DNA of 64,000 nucleotides, taken from Nonomuraea wenchangensis. GTDB taxonomy: Bacteria; Actinomycetota; Actinomycetes; Streptosporangiales; Streptosporangiaceae. A program made the position numbers and the translations under genes. Where the stretch lies: assembly GCF_900111685.1 (NCBI RefSeq), contig NZ_FOHX01000005.1, positions 434,001 through 498,000 of the forward strand, in the 5' to 3' direction. Below the pieces are notes generated by a model. The model had not been told where the DNA came from. It ran no database searches and worked only from the letters and a program-made list of their open reading frames with translations. Shown here one piece after another: positions 16,011 through 23,413 of this stretch; the first letter of the stretch is position 1, and the number at the start of each line of letters is the position of its first letter.

Positions 16011-17006
16011 TCAGGGGCGGACGGCGCCGACGAGGCGGCCCCGCCAGTAGCCGTCGAGGTCGACCACCTTGATGACGTCGCCGGTCTGCGGGGCGTGCAC
16101 CATCTTGCCGTTGCCCGCGTACATCCCCATGTGGCCGAGGCCCCTGCTGAACAGCAGGTCACCGGGCTGAAGGGCGGTCAGGGGCACGCGGCGGGAGGCG
16201 CCCCAGCTCCACTGCGTGTACGTCGTACGCGGCAGGCTGACCCCGGCCGCCCGCCACGCGGCCTGGACGAGGCCCGAGCAGTCGTAGGAGCCCGGCCCCG
16301 TGCCGCCGTACCGGTAGGGCTTGCCGACCTGGGCGAAGGCGAACCGCAGCGCCGCGCGAGCGCTGCCCGAGGCCGGCCCCGTGTACGGGATGCCGCGGCT
16401 CGCCGGGTCGCCGGTGCGGAAGGTGCCCAGCCGGCGCAGCAGCTTGGTCTGCTCGGCGACCATCTTGTCCACCTTGTCGCGCCGGCCGCGTACCTTGTCG
16501 CGGGCCTCCTCCGCCTCCGCCAGCACGGTCCTCGCCTGGGCGTGCCGTCTGCGCAGGTCCGCGTCGGCGGCCTCGTACGCGCGCAGCTTCGCCGCCCGCG
16601 CCCGCGCGATCTCGTCGAGCGAGGCCACGCCGCCGAGCAGCGCCTCCGGGTTGCCCTGGCCCATCAGCCTGGCCCAGCCGTCCGGGGAGCCGATCTGGTA
16701 GTCGCTGACCACGGCCGCCATGAGGTCGCGGCGCAGGGCGGCGGCAGCGGCGTCCCTGCGGCCGATCTCGGCGTCGAGGGCCGCGTACTTGGCGCGGGCC
16801 TTCCGGTAGGTCTCGTTCGCCTGGTTGTACTGCTCGACGAGCTGGTCCGCCTGCTCGTTGAGCTTCACCAGCTTGGCCCTGGCCTGGGCGGGGGTCGGCT
16901 CGGCGAGGGCGGCGCCGGGGTGGACGGCCGCCACGGCGACGGCCAGCGCCGCAGCGAGCGCCGTGGTGAGCGCCGCCGCGCGCGCGGCCCTTGTTGGCAC
17001 GGCCAC
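16011..17006 (-). CDS. Secreted NlpC/P60 peptidoglycan endopeptidase
   Basis: Cell-wall hydrolase of 331 residues. A signal peptide (about residues 1-35, ending GAALAEP) leads to a long helical coiled-coil region (about 40-200) and a C-terminal NlpC/P60 domain with the catalytic Cys in YDCSGLVQAAW and His in GHMGMYAG. Such RipA-like enzymes cut stem peptides during division or wall turnover. Start: GTG at 17006 with GGAGG 5 nt upstream. Actinomycete genes of this type often carry a c-di-AMP riboswitch; here only 81 bp separate it from the upstream gene on the same strand, so I see no room for one. Confidence 0.92.
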   Translation of the reverse strand: MAVPTRAARAAALTTALAAALAVAVAAVHPGAALAEPTPAQARAKLVKLNEQADQLVEQYNQANETYRKARAKYAALDAEIGRRDAAAAALRRDLMAAVVSDYQIGSPDGWARLMGQGNPEALLGGVASLDEIARARAAKLRAYEAADADLRRRHAQARTVLAEAEEARDKVRGRRDKVDKMVAEQTKLLRRLGTFRTGDPASRGIPYTGPASGSARAALRFAFAQVGKPYRYGGTGPGSYDCSGLVQAAWRAAGVSLPRTTYTQWSWGASRRVPLTALQPGDLLFSRGLGHMGMYAGNGKMVHAPQTGDVIKVVDLDGYWRGRLVGAVRP

Positions 17007-17087
17007 TCAGCCTCCTCGTGGTCTCCCTGTCCGGTGGGCGGCCCATAGGGAGGTACGCCCGTGGCGGCGGGCGCGTTCAACGAGGAG

Positions 17088-17567
17088 TCAGTGGTGGTAT
17101 CGGTGGACGACGGCGTGCCCCTTGCCGCGCCCGATCAGCCACTTGTTCAGGGGTGTGGTCAGCACGAAGGCGGTCACCAGCGAGCCCGCCAGCGCCGCCC
17201 AGAACAGGCCGCTGTCCAGGCCCGCGTTCATCGCGCCCGGCACGAGCAGCATGACCGCGTTGTCGAGGACCTCCATCACCGCGATGGAGACGGTGTCGGC
17301 GGCCAGCGCGACCTTCAGCGCGGTACGGAGGCCCACGCCGGCCCGCAGCACGCCGCGCATGGTGAGCGCGTAGCCGAAGACGAAGGCGAGCGCCACGGAC
17401 AGCACGACGGTGGTCAGGCCGGGCAGGCCGCGCCAGGTGCCGATGACCATGCCGAGCACCTCGCCGATGGCGCAGCCGGTCAGGCAGTGCAGGGTCGCCT
17501 GCGCCGCCATGGCCCAGGTGGCCGAGCGAGGCCCGGGGGTTGGGTGATCATGACCGCTGTGTTCCAT
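17088..17567 (-). CDS. DUF4396 membrane protein
   Basis: 159-residue integral membrane protein with four hydrophobic segments and the family-typical ATLHCLTGCAIGEVLGMVIG near residues 24-43. The N-terminus MEHSGHDHPTPG is His-rich, and another His pair closes the protein, suggestive of metal contact, but function is unknown. It is transcribed in the same direction as the downstream NlpC/P60 gene with an 81-bp gap. The 66-bp gap upstream holds no clear terminator. Confidence 0.8.
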   Translation of the reverse strand: MEHSGHDHPTPGPRSATWAMAAQATLHCLTGCAIGEVLGMVIGTWRGLPGLTTVVLSVALAFVFGYALTMRGVLRAGVGLRTALKVALAADTVSIAVMEVLDNAVMLLVPGAMNAGLDSGLFWAALAGSLVTAFVLTTPLNKWLIGRGKGHAVVHRYHH

Positions 17568-17633
17568 GACTCTCCTCAGGGGGTCGAAGTCAGGAATTAT
17601 AGGGGTAGGGGGTATATGGGCGTCGCCGCGCGG

Positions 17634-18170
17634 TCAGGCGGCCGTCCCGGCCGCCGAGGCCATCGTGCGCCACCCCACGGCGACCGCCCCCGCGAGCAGC
17701 GTCACCCCCGACAGCACGCCGCTGACGAACGGCACCCAGCCGACCGCCGCCGTCCCGGCCATGACGAAGCCCGCTGCCCCGAGCCCGGCCAGCAGCACCC
17801 CTGGGACCGCGATGTCCCACGTCCGCCAGATCGGCGCCAGCGCCACGAAGTGCACGCCCACCACCACGGCGATCCACGCCACGTTGACCTGCTCGGGACG
17901 TCCCCACGCGGCGAGCACCCGCAGCCCCCCGAACAGCAGCAGCACCTCGGCCGCCACCACCGCCAGATAACCGCGGCCGAACATCGCCCCGCCGCCGCCC
18001 TCCCGGGCCCGCCGCCCGCGCGCGGTGGTGAACCACATCGCGGCGACCGCGGCGGCGGCCAGGCAGGCCGCCACCCTGAGGAACGTCGCCACCACGCCGT
18101 TCAGCGGCGCGTGCGCGTTGACGACGACGAAGACGGCGCCGAAGACGGCACCGACCAGCAATCCAGTCAT
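17634..18170 (-). CDS. Hypothetical five-span membrane protein
   Basis: 178 residues, mostly hydrophobic with about five membrane segments; I recognise no family. The ATG at 18170 has GGAG 6-7 nt upstream. A GTG at 18200 overlaps the OhrR-like stop as GTGA and would add ten residues (VNDGVPLERR), so coupling to the regulator is likely either way. Position directly behind an OhrR-type regulator suggests redox- or peroxide-linked expression, an inference only. Confidence 0.7.
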   Translation of the reverse strand: MTGLLVGAVFGAVFVVVNAHAPLNGVVATFLRVAACLAAAAVAAMWFTTARGRRAREGGGGAMFGRGYLAVVAAEVLLLFGGLRVLAAWGRPEQVNVAWIAVVVGVHFVALAPIWRTWDIAVPGVLLAGLGAAGFVMAGTAAVGWVPFVSGVLSGVTLLAGAVAVGWRTMASAAGTAA

Positions 18171-18196
18171 CCGCCGCTCCAGCGGCACGCCGTCGT

Positions 18197-18673
18197 TCAC
18201 GCCTGCGACGGGCGCCGGGCGGCGGCGGTGAGGCGGGTCAGCGCCTGGTGCAGGTCCTGCAGCTCGTCGAGGTCCATGCCGAGCCGGGAGACGATGGCGG
18301 GCGGGATCTTCTCCGCCTCCGCCCGCAGCGCCCTGCCCTCGGGAGTGAGGGTGACCGACAGGGCGCGCTCGTCCTTGCTGTTGCGCTCGCGGCGGACGTA
18401 GCCCAGCGCCTCCAGCCGCTTCAGCAGTGGCGACATCGTTCCGGGGTCGAGCTGGAGCAGCTCGCCGAGCTCCTTCACCGACAGCGGCTCGTGCTGCCAG
18501 AGCGCGAGCATCGCGAGATACTGCGGATGGGTGAGGCCCATGGGGTGCAGCAGCGGCCGGTAGATGCCGATCACGCTGCGCGAGGCGATGCTGAGGGCGA
18601 AGCACACCTGCCGCTCCAGCGCCAGCGGGTCCGTGATTTCCGTCACGTCCGCCACCTCTGTCGCGTACTCCAT
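18197..18673 (-). CDS. MarR-family regulator of OhrR type
   Basis: 158-residue winged-helix regulator. The N-terminus ERQVCFALSIASRSVIGIYRPLL with Cys24 matches OhrR proteins, whose reactive Cys senses organic hydroperoxides; the remainder (LGLTHPQYLAML-like GLTHPQYLAMLALW, LLQLDPGTMSPLLKRLE, RRERNSKDERALSVTLT) is the DNA-binding core and wing. GGAGG lies 7 nt before the ATG. A promoter can be drawn upstream on the minus strand. No ohr peroxidase gene is adjacent, so the target may be the downstream membrane protein and the divergent small gene. Confidence 0.85.
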   Translation of the reverse strand: MEYATEVADVTEITDPLALERQVCFALSIASRSVIGIYRPLLHPMGLTHPQYLAMLALWQHEPLSVKELGELLQLDPGTMSPLLKRLEALGYVRRERNSKDERALSVTLTPEGRALRAEAEKIPPAIVSRLGMDLDELQDLHQALTRLTAAARRPSQA

Positions 18674-18697
18674 GAGGGGACCTCCGGTGGCCTCTGG

Positions 18698-18746
18698 TAG
18701 TTTCCTTTGTGTACCAACTATTAGCCTCCCAACCATGAGTGCGCAA
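18698..18746 (-). promoter_or_regulatory. Probable promoter of the OhrR-like gene with inverted repeat
   Basis: On the minus strand TTGCGC and TAATAG are separated by 17 bp, a fair -35/-10 pair. Just downstream, TAGTT (18698-18702) and AACTA (18716-18720) form an inverted repeat that could serve autoregulation. Both the OhrR-like gene and the 59-residue ORF on the other strand start from this gap. Confidence 0.4.
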
Positions 18747-18769
18747 ACCAATCGCCGGGAAGGACCGCC

Positions 18770-18949
18770 GTGTTTCACCGCAAGCCGCTGGAGGAGCGCA
18801 TCGCCGAGCGCCAGGCCAAGCTGCGGCCGCTGAAGGAGGGCAAGCACTTCGAGCACGGCCCGGCCAAGTTCGTGTTCGTCGCGCTCATCGTCGCCGTGGT
18901 GCTCATGCACTTCGTCGGCCTCGCGGTCGTCATGCACTTCTACTCCTGA
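18770..18949 (+). CDS. Small single-span membrane protein (59 aa)
   Basis: GTG start at 18770 with AAGGA 5 nt upstream. It has a charged N-terminal half (KPLEERIAERQAKLRPLKEG) and one hydrophobic helix (VFVALIVAVVLMHFVGLAVV) before MHFYS and the stop. The layout (cytoplasmic charged segment, single span) and good codon use support a real small protein. No family recognised. It is divergent from the OhrR-like regulator (97 bp) and ends 46 bp before the kinase gene. Confidence 0.6.
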   Translation: MFHRKPLEERIAERQAKLRPLKEGKHFEHGPAKFVFVALIVAVVLMHFVGLAVVMHFYS

Positions 18950-18995
18950 CCACACCTCCGGTATCACCGGGGCCCGTCGCGGCCTCTGCGAGGAC

Positions 18996-21059
18996 ATGGG
19001 GCTCCTTCTCCCGGGAGACCCGCGACAGCTCGGGGATTACTGGCTGGTCAGGCGTCTCGGAGCGGGCGGGCAGGGGGTTGTCTACGAGGGGTACGACCGC
19101 GCCGGGCGGCGGGTCGCGATCAAGGCGCTCCGGGAGGAGTACCTCGACCAGGGGGACATGCGCTCCCGCTTCGCCAAGGAGGTCGTGGCGGCGCGGCGGG
19201 CGGCGTCCTTCTGCACGGCGCGCGTCCTGGAGGCCGATCTGGACGCGCTGCCGCCGTACATCGTCAGCGAGTACGTCGACGGCCCCAACCTGCGGCGGGC
19301 GGTCGAGACCGGCGGGCCGCTCGACGACGACTCGCTGCACCGGCTGGCGGTCGGCATGGCCACCGCGCTCACCAGCGTCCACCGGGCGGGCATCGTGCAC
19401 CGCGACCTCGAACCGGACAACGTGCTGCTCGGGCCCGACGGGCCGCGCCTGATCGACTTCGGCATCGCCCACGCCGACGGCATGACGCTCACGAACGAGG
19501 GCCGCGCCGCCGCCGGGACGCCCGCGTACATGGCCCCGGAACGGCTGGCCGGCCAGCGCGGCGGGACCGGCGTGGACGTGTGGGCGTGGGGAGCGGTGCT
19601 GCTGTACGCGGCCAGTGGGCGCTCACCGTTCGCCGGCGACAGCGGCGGCGACGTGACCCTGGTGCGCTACCGGGTGCTGAACCACCGGCCGGACTTCTCC
19701 GTCGTGCCGCTGCCGGGGCTGCGGGAGCTGGTGGAGGCGGCGATGTCGCTGTACGCCGACACCCGGCCGGACGCCGCGACGCTGCTGCTCCGCCTGGTCG
19801 GCGGCTGGGCCCCGAAGCGGCTGCTCCCGGAGACCCTGCTGACCCCGGACGCTCTCGCCAAGCCGGAGGTCCTCGCCCATCCGGAGGTCCTCGCCCATCC
19901 GGAGGTCCTCGCCCACCCGGAGCTCATCGCCCACCCGGAACTCCTCTCTGACCCGGAACTCCTCGCCTACCCCGAGCCGTCACCGCGCCAGGGCGGCGCC
20001 CGGGGCCTCCCGGACGAGTTCGCTCCCCGATCCCCCGGCCCACCGCCGCCCACCCCACCCGCCACCGGCTCCACCCTCGGGCCCGTTGCTCGTGATCCGG
20101 AGGCGGTTCCCGATCGGCCGGACGACACGGACCGGCTGCTCCGGCAGGGGAGCCGGGCCGCCGCCGGTCTGCTCCGCCCGGCGGCGGCCGTCGAGCCCTC
20201 GCCCGCCGAGCTGGCCGAGCAGGTCTACAGCGAGCTGGGCCCCGAGGACAGGGAGGTCGTGCCGCGCGTCCTGCTGCGCCTCGTCCTCCCAGGCGACGGC
20301 GCCGACGGCGCGCTGCGGACCGCGTACGTGCACGAGCTGTCCGACCCCACCACCGACCCGCAGGCGGTGGCCCGCGTGCTGGACGGCTTCGCCGGCGAGG
20401 GCCTGCTGGTACGCCGCGACGACGCCGTGACCCTGGCCGCCGCCGGCCTGATGCGTGCCTGGCCCCGGCTGCGCGGCTGGATCGAGGCCGACCGGCCCGG
20501 CCTGGCGGTGCACGGCCCGCTCGGCGCGGCGGCCCGCCTGTGGGACGACCACGGCCGCGAACCCGACGACCTGTACCGGGGTACGGCCCTCCGCGACGCC
20601 CTGGCCTGGGCCGAGAGCGGCGGCGGGCTGCTCCGGCCGAACTCGCTGGAGCACGCCTTCCTGGCGGAGTCGGCCGCCAGGACCCGCGCCCGGCTGCGGC
20701 GGCGCAGGCGGACGGCGGGCGTCATGGCCGCGCTCATGGCGCTGGTCCTCGCCGCCACCGCCGTCGCCGTCGCCCAGGACCGGGCCGGCTCCCGGCAGCG
20801 GGACGAGGCCGCCGCCCTCCGGATCGCCCAGCTCGCCGCGTCGACCAGGTACGACGACCCGGCCACGGCGATGCTGCTCAGCGTGCACCGGCAACCCCTC
20901 CGGCAGGTTCACCGTCACCACGCCGCGCAGCAGGGGGGAGTGGCGGGCGTCCTTCTCCGCCTCCGGGGGCTACGGTCCCTCGTCCGCGACGGGGAAGTAC
21001 CCCCCGTGAGCTCAGGGCCGGGCGGAATCGGTTGGACGCCCGGCCGGGCCCCTCACTAG
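18996..21059 (+). CDS. Ser/Thr protein kinase with internal and C-terminal rearrangement
   Basis: 687 residues. The N-terminal Hanks-type kinase domain (about 15-270) has GAGGQGVVYEGY, VAIKAL, LIDFGIAHA and MAPERL. The catalytic loop reads HRDLEPDN, with Glu where Lys is usual. Residues 287-328 are seven hexapeptide repeats (LAHPEV type). Residues about 390-560 resemble the winged-helix end of nSTAND1 proteins (AEQVYSELGPEDREVV, LMRAWPRLRGWIE) without the P-loop NTPase part, followed by a membrane span near 573-592. The expected WD40 tail is absent: after LLSVHRQP the sequence is out of frame with a foreign fragment. Kinase activity is uncertain; the gene looks shortened. Confidence 0.75.
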   Translation: MGLLLPGDPRQLGDYWLVRRLGAGGQGVVYEGYDRAGRRVAIKALREEYLDQGDMRSRFAKEVVAARRAASFCTARVLEADLDALPPYIVSEYVDGPNLRRAVETGGPLDDDSLHRLAVGMATALTSVHRAGIVHRDLEPDNVLLGPDGPRLIDFGIAHADGMTLTNEGRAAAGTPAYMAPERLAGQRGGTGVDVWAWGAVLLYAASGRSPFAGDSGGDVTLVRYRVLNHRPDFSVVPLPGLRELVEAAMSLYADTRPDAATLLLRLVGGWAPKRLLPETLLTPDALAKPEVLAHPEVLAHPEVLAHPELIAHPELLSDPELLAYPEPSPRQGGARGLPDEFAPRSPGPPPPTPPATGSTLGPVARDPEAVPDRPDDTDRLLRQGSRAAAGLLRPAAAVEPSPAELAEQVYSELGPEDREVVPRVLLRLVLPGDGADGALRTAYVHELSDPTTDPQAVARVLDGFAGEGLLVRRDDAVTLAAAGLMRAWPRLRGWIEADRPGLAVHGPLGAAARLWDDHGREPDDLYRGTALRDALAWAESGGGLLRPNSLEHAFLAESAARTRARLRRRRRTAGVMAALMALVLAATAVAVAQDRAGSRQRDEAAALRIAQLAASTRYDDPATAMLLSVHRQPLRQVHRHHAAQQGGVAGVLLRLRGLRSLVRDGEVPPVSSGPGGIGWTPGRAPH
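19854..19979 (+). repeat. Seven 18-bp in-frame repeats in the kinase gene
   Basis: Seven tandem 18-bp units encode LAKPEV, LAHPEV, LAHPEV, LAHPEL, IAHPEL, LSDPEL and LAYPEP. The first units are nearly identical in DNA and later ones diverge, consistent with slippage expansion. They form the linker after the kinase domain. Confidence 0.85.
20890..21009 (+). pseudogene. Out-of-frame fragment of a secreted Ig-like-domain protein
   Basis: In the frame +1 to the kinase gene, SGRFTVTTPRSRGEWRASFS then GGYGPSSATGKYPP and a stop at 21009 read like the end of a bacterial Ig-like repeat from a secreted protein. The kinase frame over the same bases has no family resemblance. This suggests a deletion joined the kinase gene to the tail of another gene near 20885-20900. 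Confidence 0.4.
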
Positions 21060-21062
21060 GGT
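21032..21062 (+). promoter_or_regulatory. Probable promoter of the Cmx-like exporter leader
   Basis: TTGGAC (21032-21037) and TAGGGT (21057-21062) with a 19-bp spacer. A start about 7 nt downstream would be near 21069, so the leader ORF beginning there could be leaderless. Confidence 0.4.
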
Positions 21063-21068
21063 GTGATC

Positions 21069-21101
21069 ATGTCGTCCGGCCCTGAGGCGTCAAGACTCTA
21101 G
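21069..21101 (+). CDS. Putative 10-residue leader peptide of the Cmx-like gene
   Basis: ATG at 21069 to TAG at 21099-21101 encodes MSSGPEASRL. The stop codon runs directly into a perfect hairpin (21101-21120), the usual layout of ribosome-mediated attenuators before drug-resistance genes. No ribosome binding site is seen, but the ATG may coincide with the transcript start. Proposed, not shown, to be translated. Confidence 0.35.
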   Translation: MSSGPEASRL

Positions 21102-21198
21102 CCACCGGTCATCCGGTGGCGTCCCGCAGCATGCCGTCGCGCCCGCGTCCGCTCTCCGCCGTCCGGGCCGTCGTGGGCTGCGCCTTTCCAGCCACCGG
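21101..21198 (+). promoter_or_regulatory. Attenuator-like alternative hairpins upstream of the Cmx-like gene
   Basis: GCCACCGG (21101-21108), loop TCAT, CCGGTGGC (21113-21120) form a perfect 8-bp hairpin. The first arm recurs exactly as GCCACCGG at 21191-21198, so the middle arm can pair with either copy. A ribosome held on the leader ORF would cover the first arm and favour the alternative pairing. A weaker hairpin follows (ACCCCG 21220-21225 with CGGGGT 21238-21243). Confidence 0.45.
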
Positions 21199-21275
21199 AT
21201 CACCGTCGTACGGACCGGAACCCCGAGCCCATCGTGCCGGGGTCGTTCTTCGACGTGGCTGTGGAGTCGCAACTC

Positions 21276-22451
21276 ATGCCTTTGGCCCTTTATGTCCTTG
21301 CGCTGGCTGTCTTCGCGCAGGGGACCTCGGAATTCATGTTGTCCGGCCTCGTCCCGGACCTCGCCCGTGACCTCGGCGTCTCCGTCTCCGCCGCGGGGGC
21401 GCTGACGTCGGCCTTCGCCGCCGGAATGATCGTCGGGGCGCCGCTGATGGCGGTCGCGGGCATGCGCTGGCCGCGACGGCGGGCGCTGACGGCGTTCCTT
21501 GTCGTGTTCGTGCTCGTGCACGTGGTCGGCGCGGTCACCGCCGACTTCGGCGTGCTGCTGGTGACGCGGGTCCTGGCCGCGGTCGCCAACGCCGGCTTCC
21601 TCGCGGTGGGGCTGGCGGCGGCCGTCGCCATGGTGCCGCCGGACGCCAAGGGCCGGGCCACGTCGGTCCTGCTCGGCGGCGTCACGCTGGCGTGCGTAGC
21701 GGGGGTGCCGGGCGGGGCGGTGCTCGGGCAGATGTTCGGCTGGCGCGCGGCCTTCTGGGCGGTGGCGCTCGCCTGCCTCCCGGCGCTGTACGCCGTCCTC
21801 CGCGGGATCCCCGAGGCGAACGGGGCGGTGGCACGCGGTGTCCGGGGGGAGGCGCGGGTGCTGGGCGAGGCACGGGTGGTCGTGGTGCTGGTCCTGGCCG
21901 CGCTCGTGAACGCCGCCACCTTCTGCGTCTTCACCTACCTCGCCCCGCTGGTGACCGAGGTGGCCGGGCTGGCGGCGGGCTGGGTGCCGGCGGTGCTGGC
22001 GCTGTTCGGGCTCGGCTCGTTCGCGGGGGTGAGCGTCGCGGGCCGGCTGTCGGACACGAGGCCGGTGGCGCTGCTCGCCGGGGGCGGGATCGCGCTGCTC
22101 GCCGGGTGGGCGCTGCTGGCCGCCACGGCCGGCAGCCCGGCCGCCGCCGTGCTGCTCGCCTTCGTCCAGGGGGCGCTCGCGTTCGCCGTCGGCTCGGCCC
22201 TCATCGCGCGGGCGTTGTACGCGGCGTCCGGCGCGCCGTCGCTCGGCGGCTCCTTCGCCACGGCCGCGCTCAACGTGGGCGCCGCCGTGGGGCCCGCCCT
22301 GGGCGGCCTGGCCCTCGCCGCCGGCCTCGGTCACCGTTCGCCCGCGTGGGCCGCCGCCGTCCTGGTGGCGGCGGCCCTGATCATCGGCGTCCTGGCCCGC
22401 AGGACCCTCTTCACGAGCGCCGACGACCAGTCATCCGACCTCCGGGCCTAG
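21276..22451 (+). CDS. cmx: Cmx/CmrA-like chloramphenicol-type MFS exporter
   Basis: Drug:proton antiporter of the 12-span MFS, 391 residues, matching the Cmx/CmrA chloramphenicol exporters in length and in landmarks: the start MPLALYVLALAVFAQGTSEF, motif A-like MRWPRRRALTAF, ATSVLLGGVTLACVAGVPGG (antiporter motif C region) and WRAAFWAVALACLPAL. The ATG at 21276 is preferred over longer frames because it gives the family N-terminus and has GGAG 9 nt upstream. A 200-nt leader with a tiny ORF and alternative hairpins suggests antibiotic-inducible expression. Substrate is inferred from the family. Confidence 0.85.
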   Translation: MPLALYVLALAVFAQGTSEFMLSGLVPDLARDLGVSVSAAGALTSAFAAGMIVGAPLMAVAGMRWPRRRALTAFLVVFVLVHVVGAVTADFGVLLVTRVLAAVANAGFLAVGLAAAVAMVPPDAKGRATSVLLGGVTLACVAGVPGGAVLGQMFGWRAAFWAVALACLPALYAVLRGIPEANGAVARGVRGEARVLGEARVVVVLVLAALVNAATFCVFTYLAPLVTEVAGLAAGWVPAVLALFGLGSFAGVSVAGRLSDTRPVALLAGGGIALLAGWALLAATAGSPAAAVLLAFVQGALAFAVGSALIARALYAASGAPSLGGSFATAALNVGAAVGPALGGLALAAGLGHRSPAWAAAVLVAAALIIGVLARRTLFTSADDQSSDLRA

Positions 22452-22570
22452 CAAAGGGCCCTCGCCCCGAACGGGACGTGGTGCACGTGCTGCCCGCCCT
22501 GGGCCTGGAAGAACGGCTCGGTACGCGGGCTGCGCGCCCGCGGCGACCTCACGTGGACGCCGTCTGGCCG

Positions 22571-23356
22571 TCAGCGTCGCAACCCGTCCAGGAACGCCCC
22601 GACGATCTCGTTGTAGACGCCGGGGCGTTCCATGTTGGGATAGTGCGCCGCGCCCTCGACGGTGGCCTCCCGGCCGTCGGGGACCTCGGCGGCCAGGCGC
22701 GCGGCCATGGCGAGGTGGTCGGGGGAGTCGAGCGCGCCGTGCACGGCGAGGACCGGGACGCCGATCTTGGGGACGCGCTCCCAGGTGTCGCGGACCGGGA
22801 CGAGGCTGACTGGCTCGCCGGCGGCGTGCTTGGCCATGGTGGTCCTCGCCATGGCGCGCAGGCGGGCCGTGACCTGCGGATCGAGGTCGGACTCTGCGCG
22901 GTGCGGGCCCGCGGCGAAGGCCATGAACCCGTCGATCGAGCCCTCCAAATCGCCGGCCGCCATCGCCGCGTGCCAGGAGGACATGGCCTGGACGGTCCAG
23001 GGGTCGGTGAAGTACGGCTCGGAGGTGCCGGCGCCGGTGACGACCACGGCCCGGACCAGGTCCGGGTGCTCAAGCGCGGTGTCCACGGCGACGCTCGCCC
23101 CCATCGAGACGCCGGCCAGGACGGCGGGGCCGGCGTCCAGGTGGCGCAACAGGCCGGCGAGGTCGTCGGCGAGCCGGTACGGGCCCGTGGCGTTGGCCGA
23201 GCGGCCGTGGCCGCGGGCGTCGGGCGCGATCACCCGGTGCCGCCCGGCGAAGTACGGGATCTGGTCGGCCCACATGCCGTGGTCGAGGAAGCCGCCGTGC
23301 AGCAGGACGAGGGGCGGGCCGGAGCCTCCGGTGTCGAGCCGGAAGAGGTCGTTCAT
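22571..23356 (-). CDS. Alpha/beta hydrolase
   Basis: 261-residue cytoplasmic hydrolase. It has the oxyanion motif LLHGGFLDHGMW, the nucleophile elbow GVSMGAS (Ser about 94), an Asp in LAVHGALDSPDH and the terminal His in GAAHYPNME. Sequence style is that of 3-oxoadipate enol-lactonase/haloperoxidase relatives, but no pathway partner is next to it. Start: ATG at 23356, because an operator palindrome abuts it and the MarR gene diverges from the same gap. The substrate is unknown; ligand-responsive control by the divergent MarR is likely. Confidence 0.88.
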   Translation of the reverse strand: MNDLFRLDTGGSGPPLVLLHGGFLDHGMWADQIPYFAGRHRVIAPDARGHGRSANATGPYRLADDLAGLLRHLDAGPAVLAGVSMGASVAVDTALEHPDLVRAVVVTGAGTSEPYFTDPWTVQAMSSWHAAMAAGDLEGSIDGFMAFAAGPHRAESDLDPQVTARLRAMARTTMAKHAAGEPVSLVPVRDTWERVPKIGVPVLAVHGALDSPDHLAMAARLAAEVPDGREATVEGAAHYPNMERPGVYNEIVGAFLDGLRR

Positions 23357-23372
23357 GACAACCAAGGTGTCA
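23356..23372. promoter_or_regulatory. MarR-type operator 1
   Basis: TGACAACCAAGGTGTCA: perfect 5-bp arms (TGACA/TGTCA) around a 7-bp centre in which ACC/GGT also pair, making it nearly fully palindromic. It overlaps the hydrolase start codon. A second copy lies 31 bp away centre to centre, about three helical turns. Confidence 0.7.
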
Positions 23373-23386
23373 CTTTCTCGCCATGA

Positions 23387-23403
23387 TGACAACCCAGGTG
23401 TCA
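23387..23403. promoter_or_regulatory. MarR-type operator 2
   Basis: TGACAACCCAGGTGTCA, differing from operator 1 at one central base. It ends 10 bp before the MarR start codon, so the MarR protein could repress both itself and the divergent hydrolase. Confidence 0.7.
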
Positions 23404-23413
23404 TGATGGCGGG

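Noticed and set aside
17007..17087. Possible c-di-AMP (ydaO) riboswitch before the NlpC/P60 gene
   Set aside because: The gap is 81 bp, too short for that riboswitch, and the upstream gene runs in the same direction.
19854..19979. CRISPR-like regular repeats
   Set aside because: Units are 18 bp, contiguous and in frame with the kinase gene; there are no spacers.
22452..22570. Possible gene fragment between the Cmx-like exporter and the hydrolase
   Set aside because: One frame reads a short protein-like stretch (VRGLRARGDLTWTPSG) but it is too short and without a recognised family.
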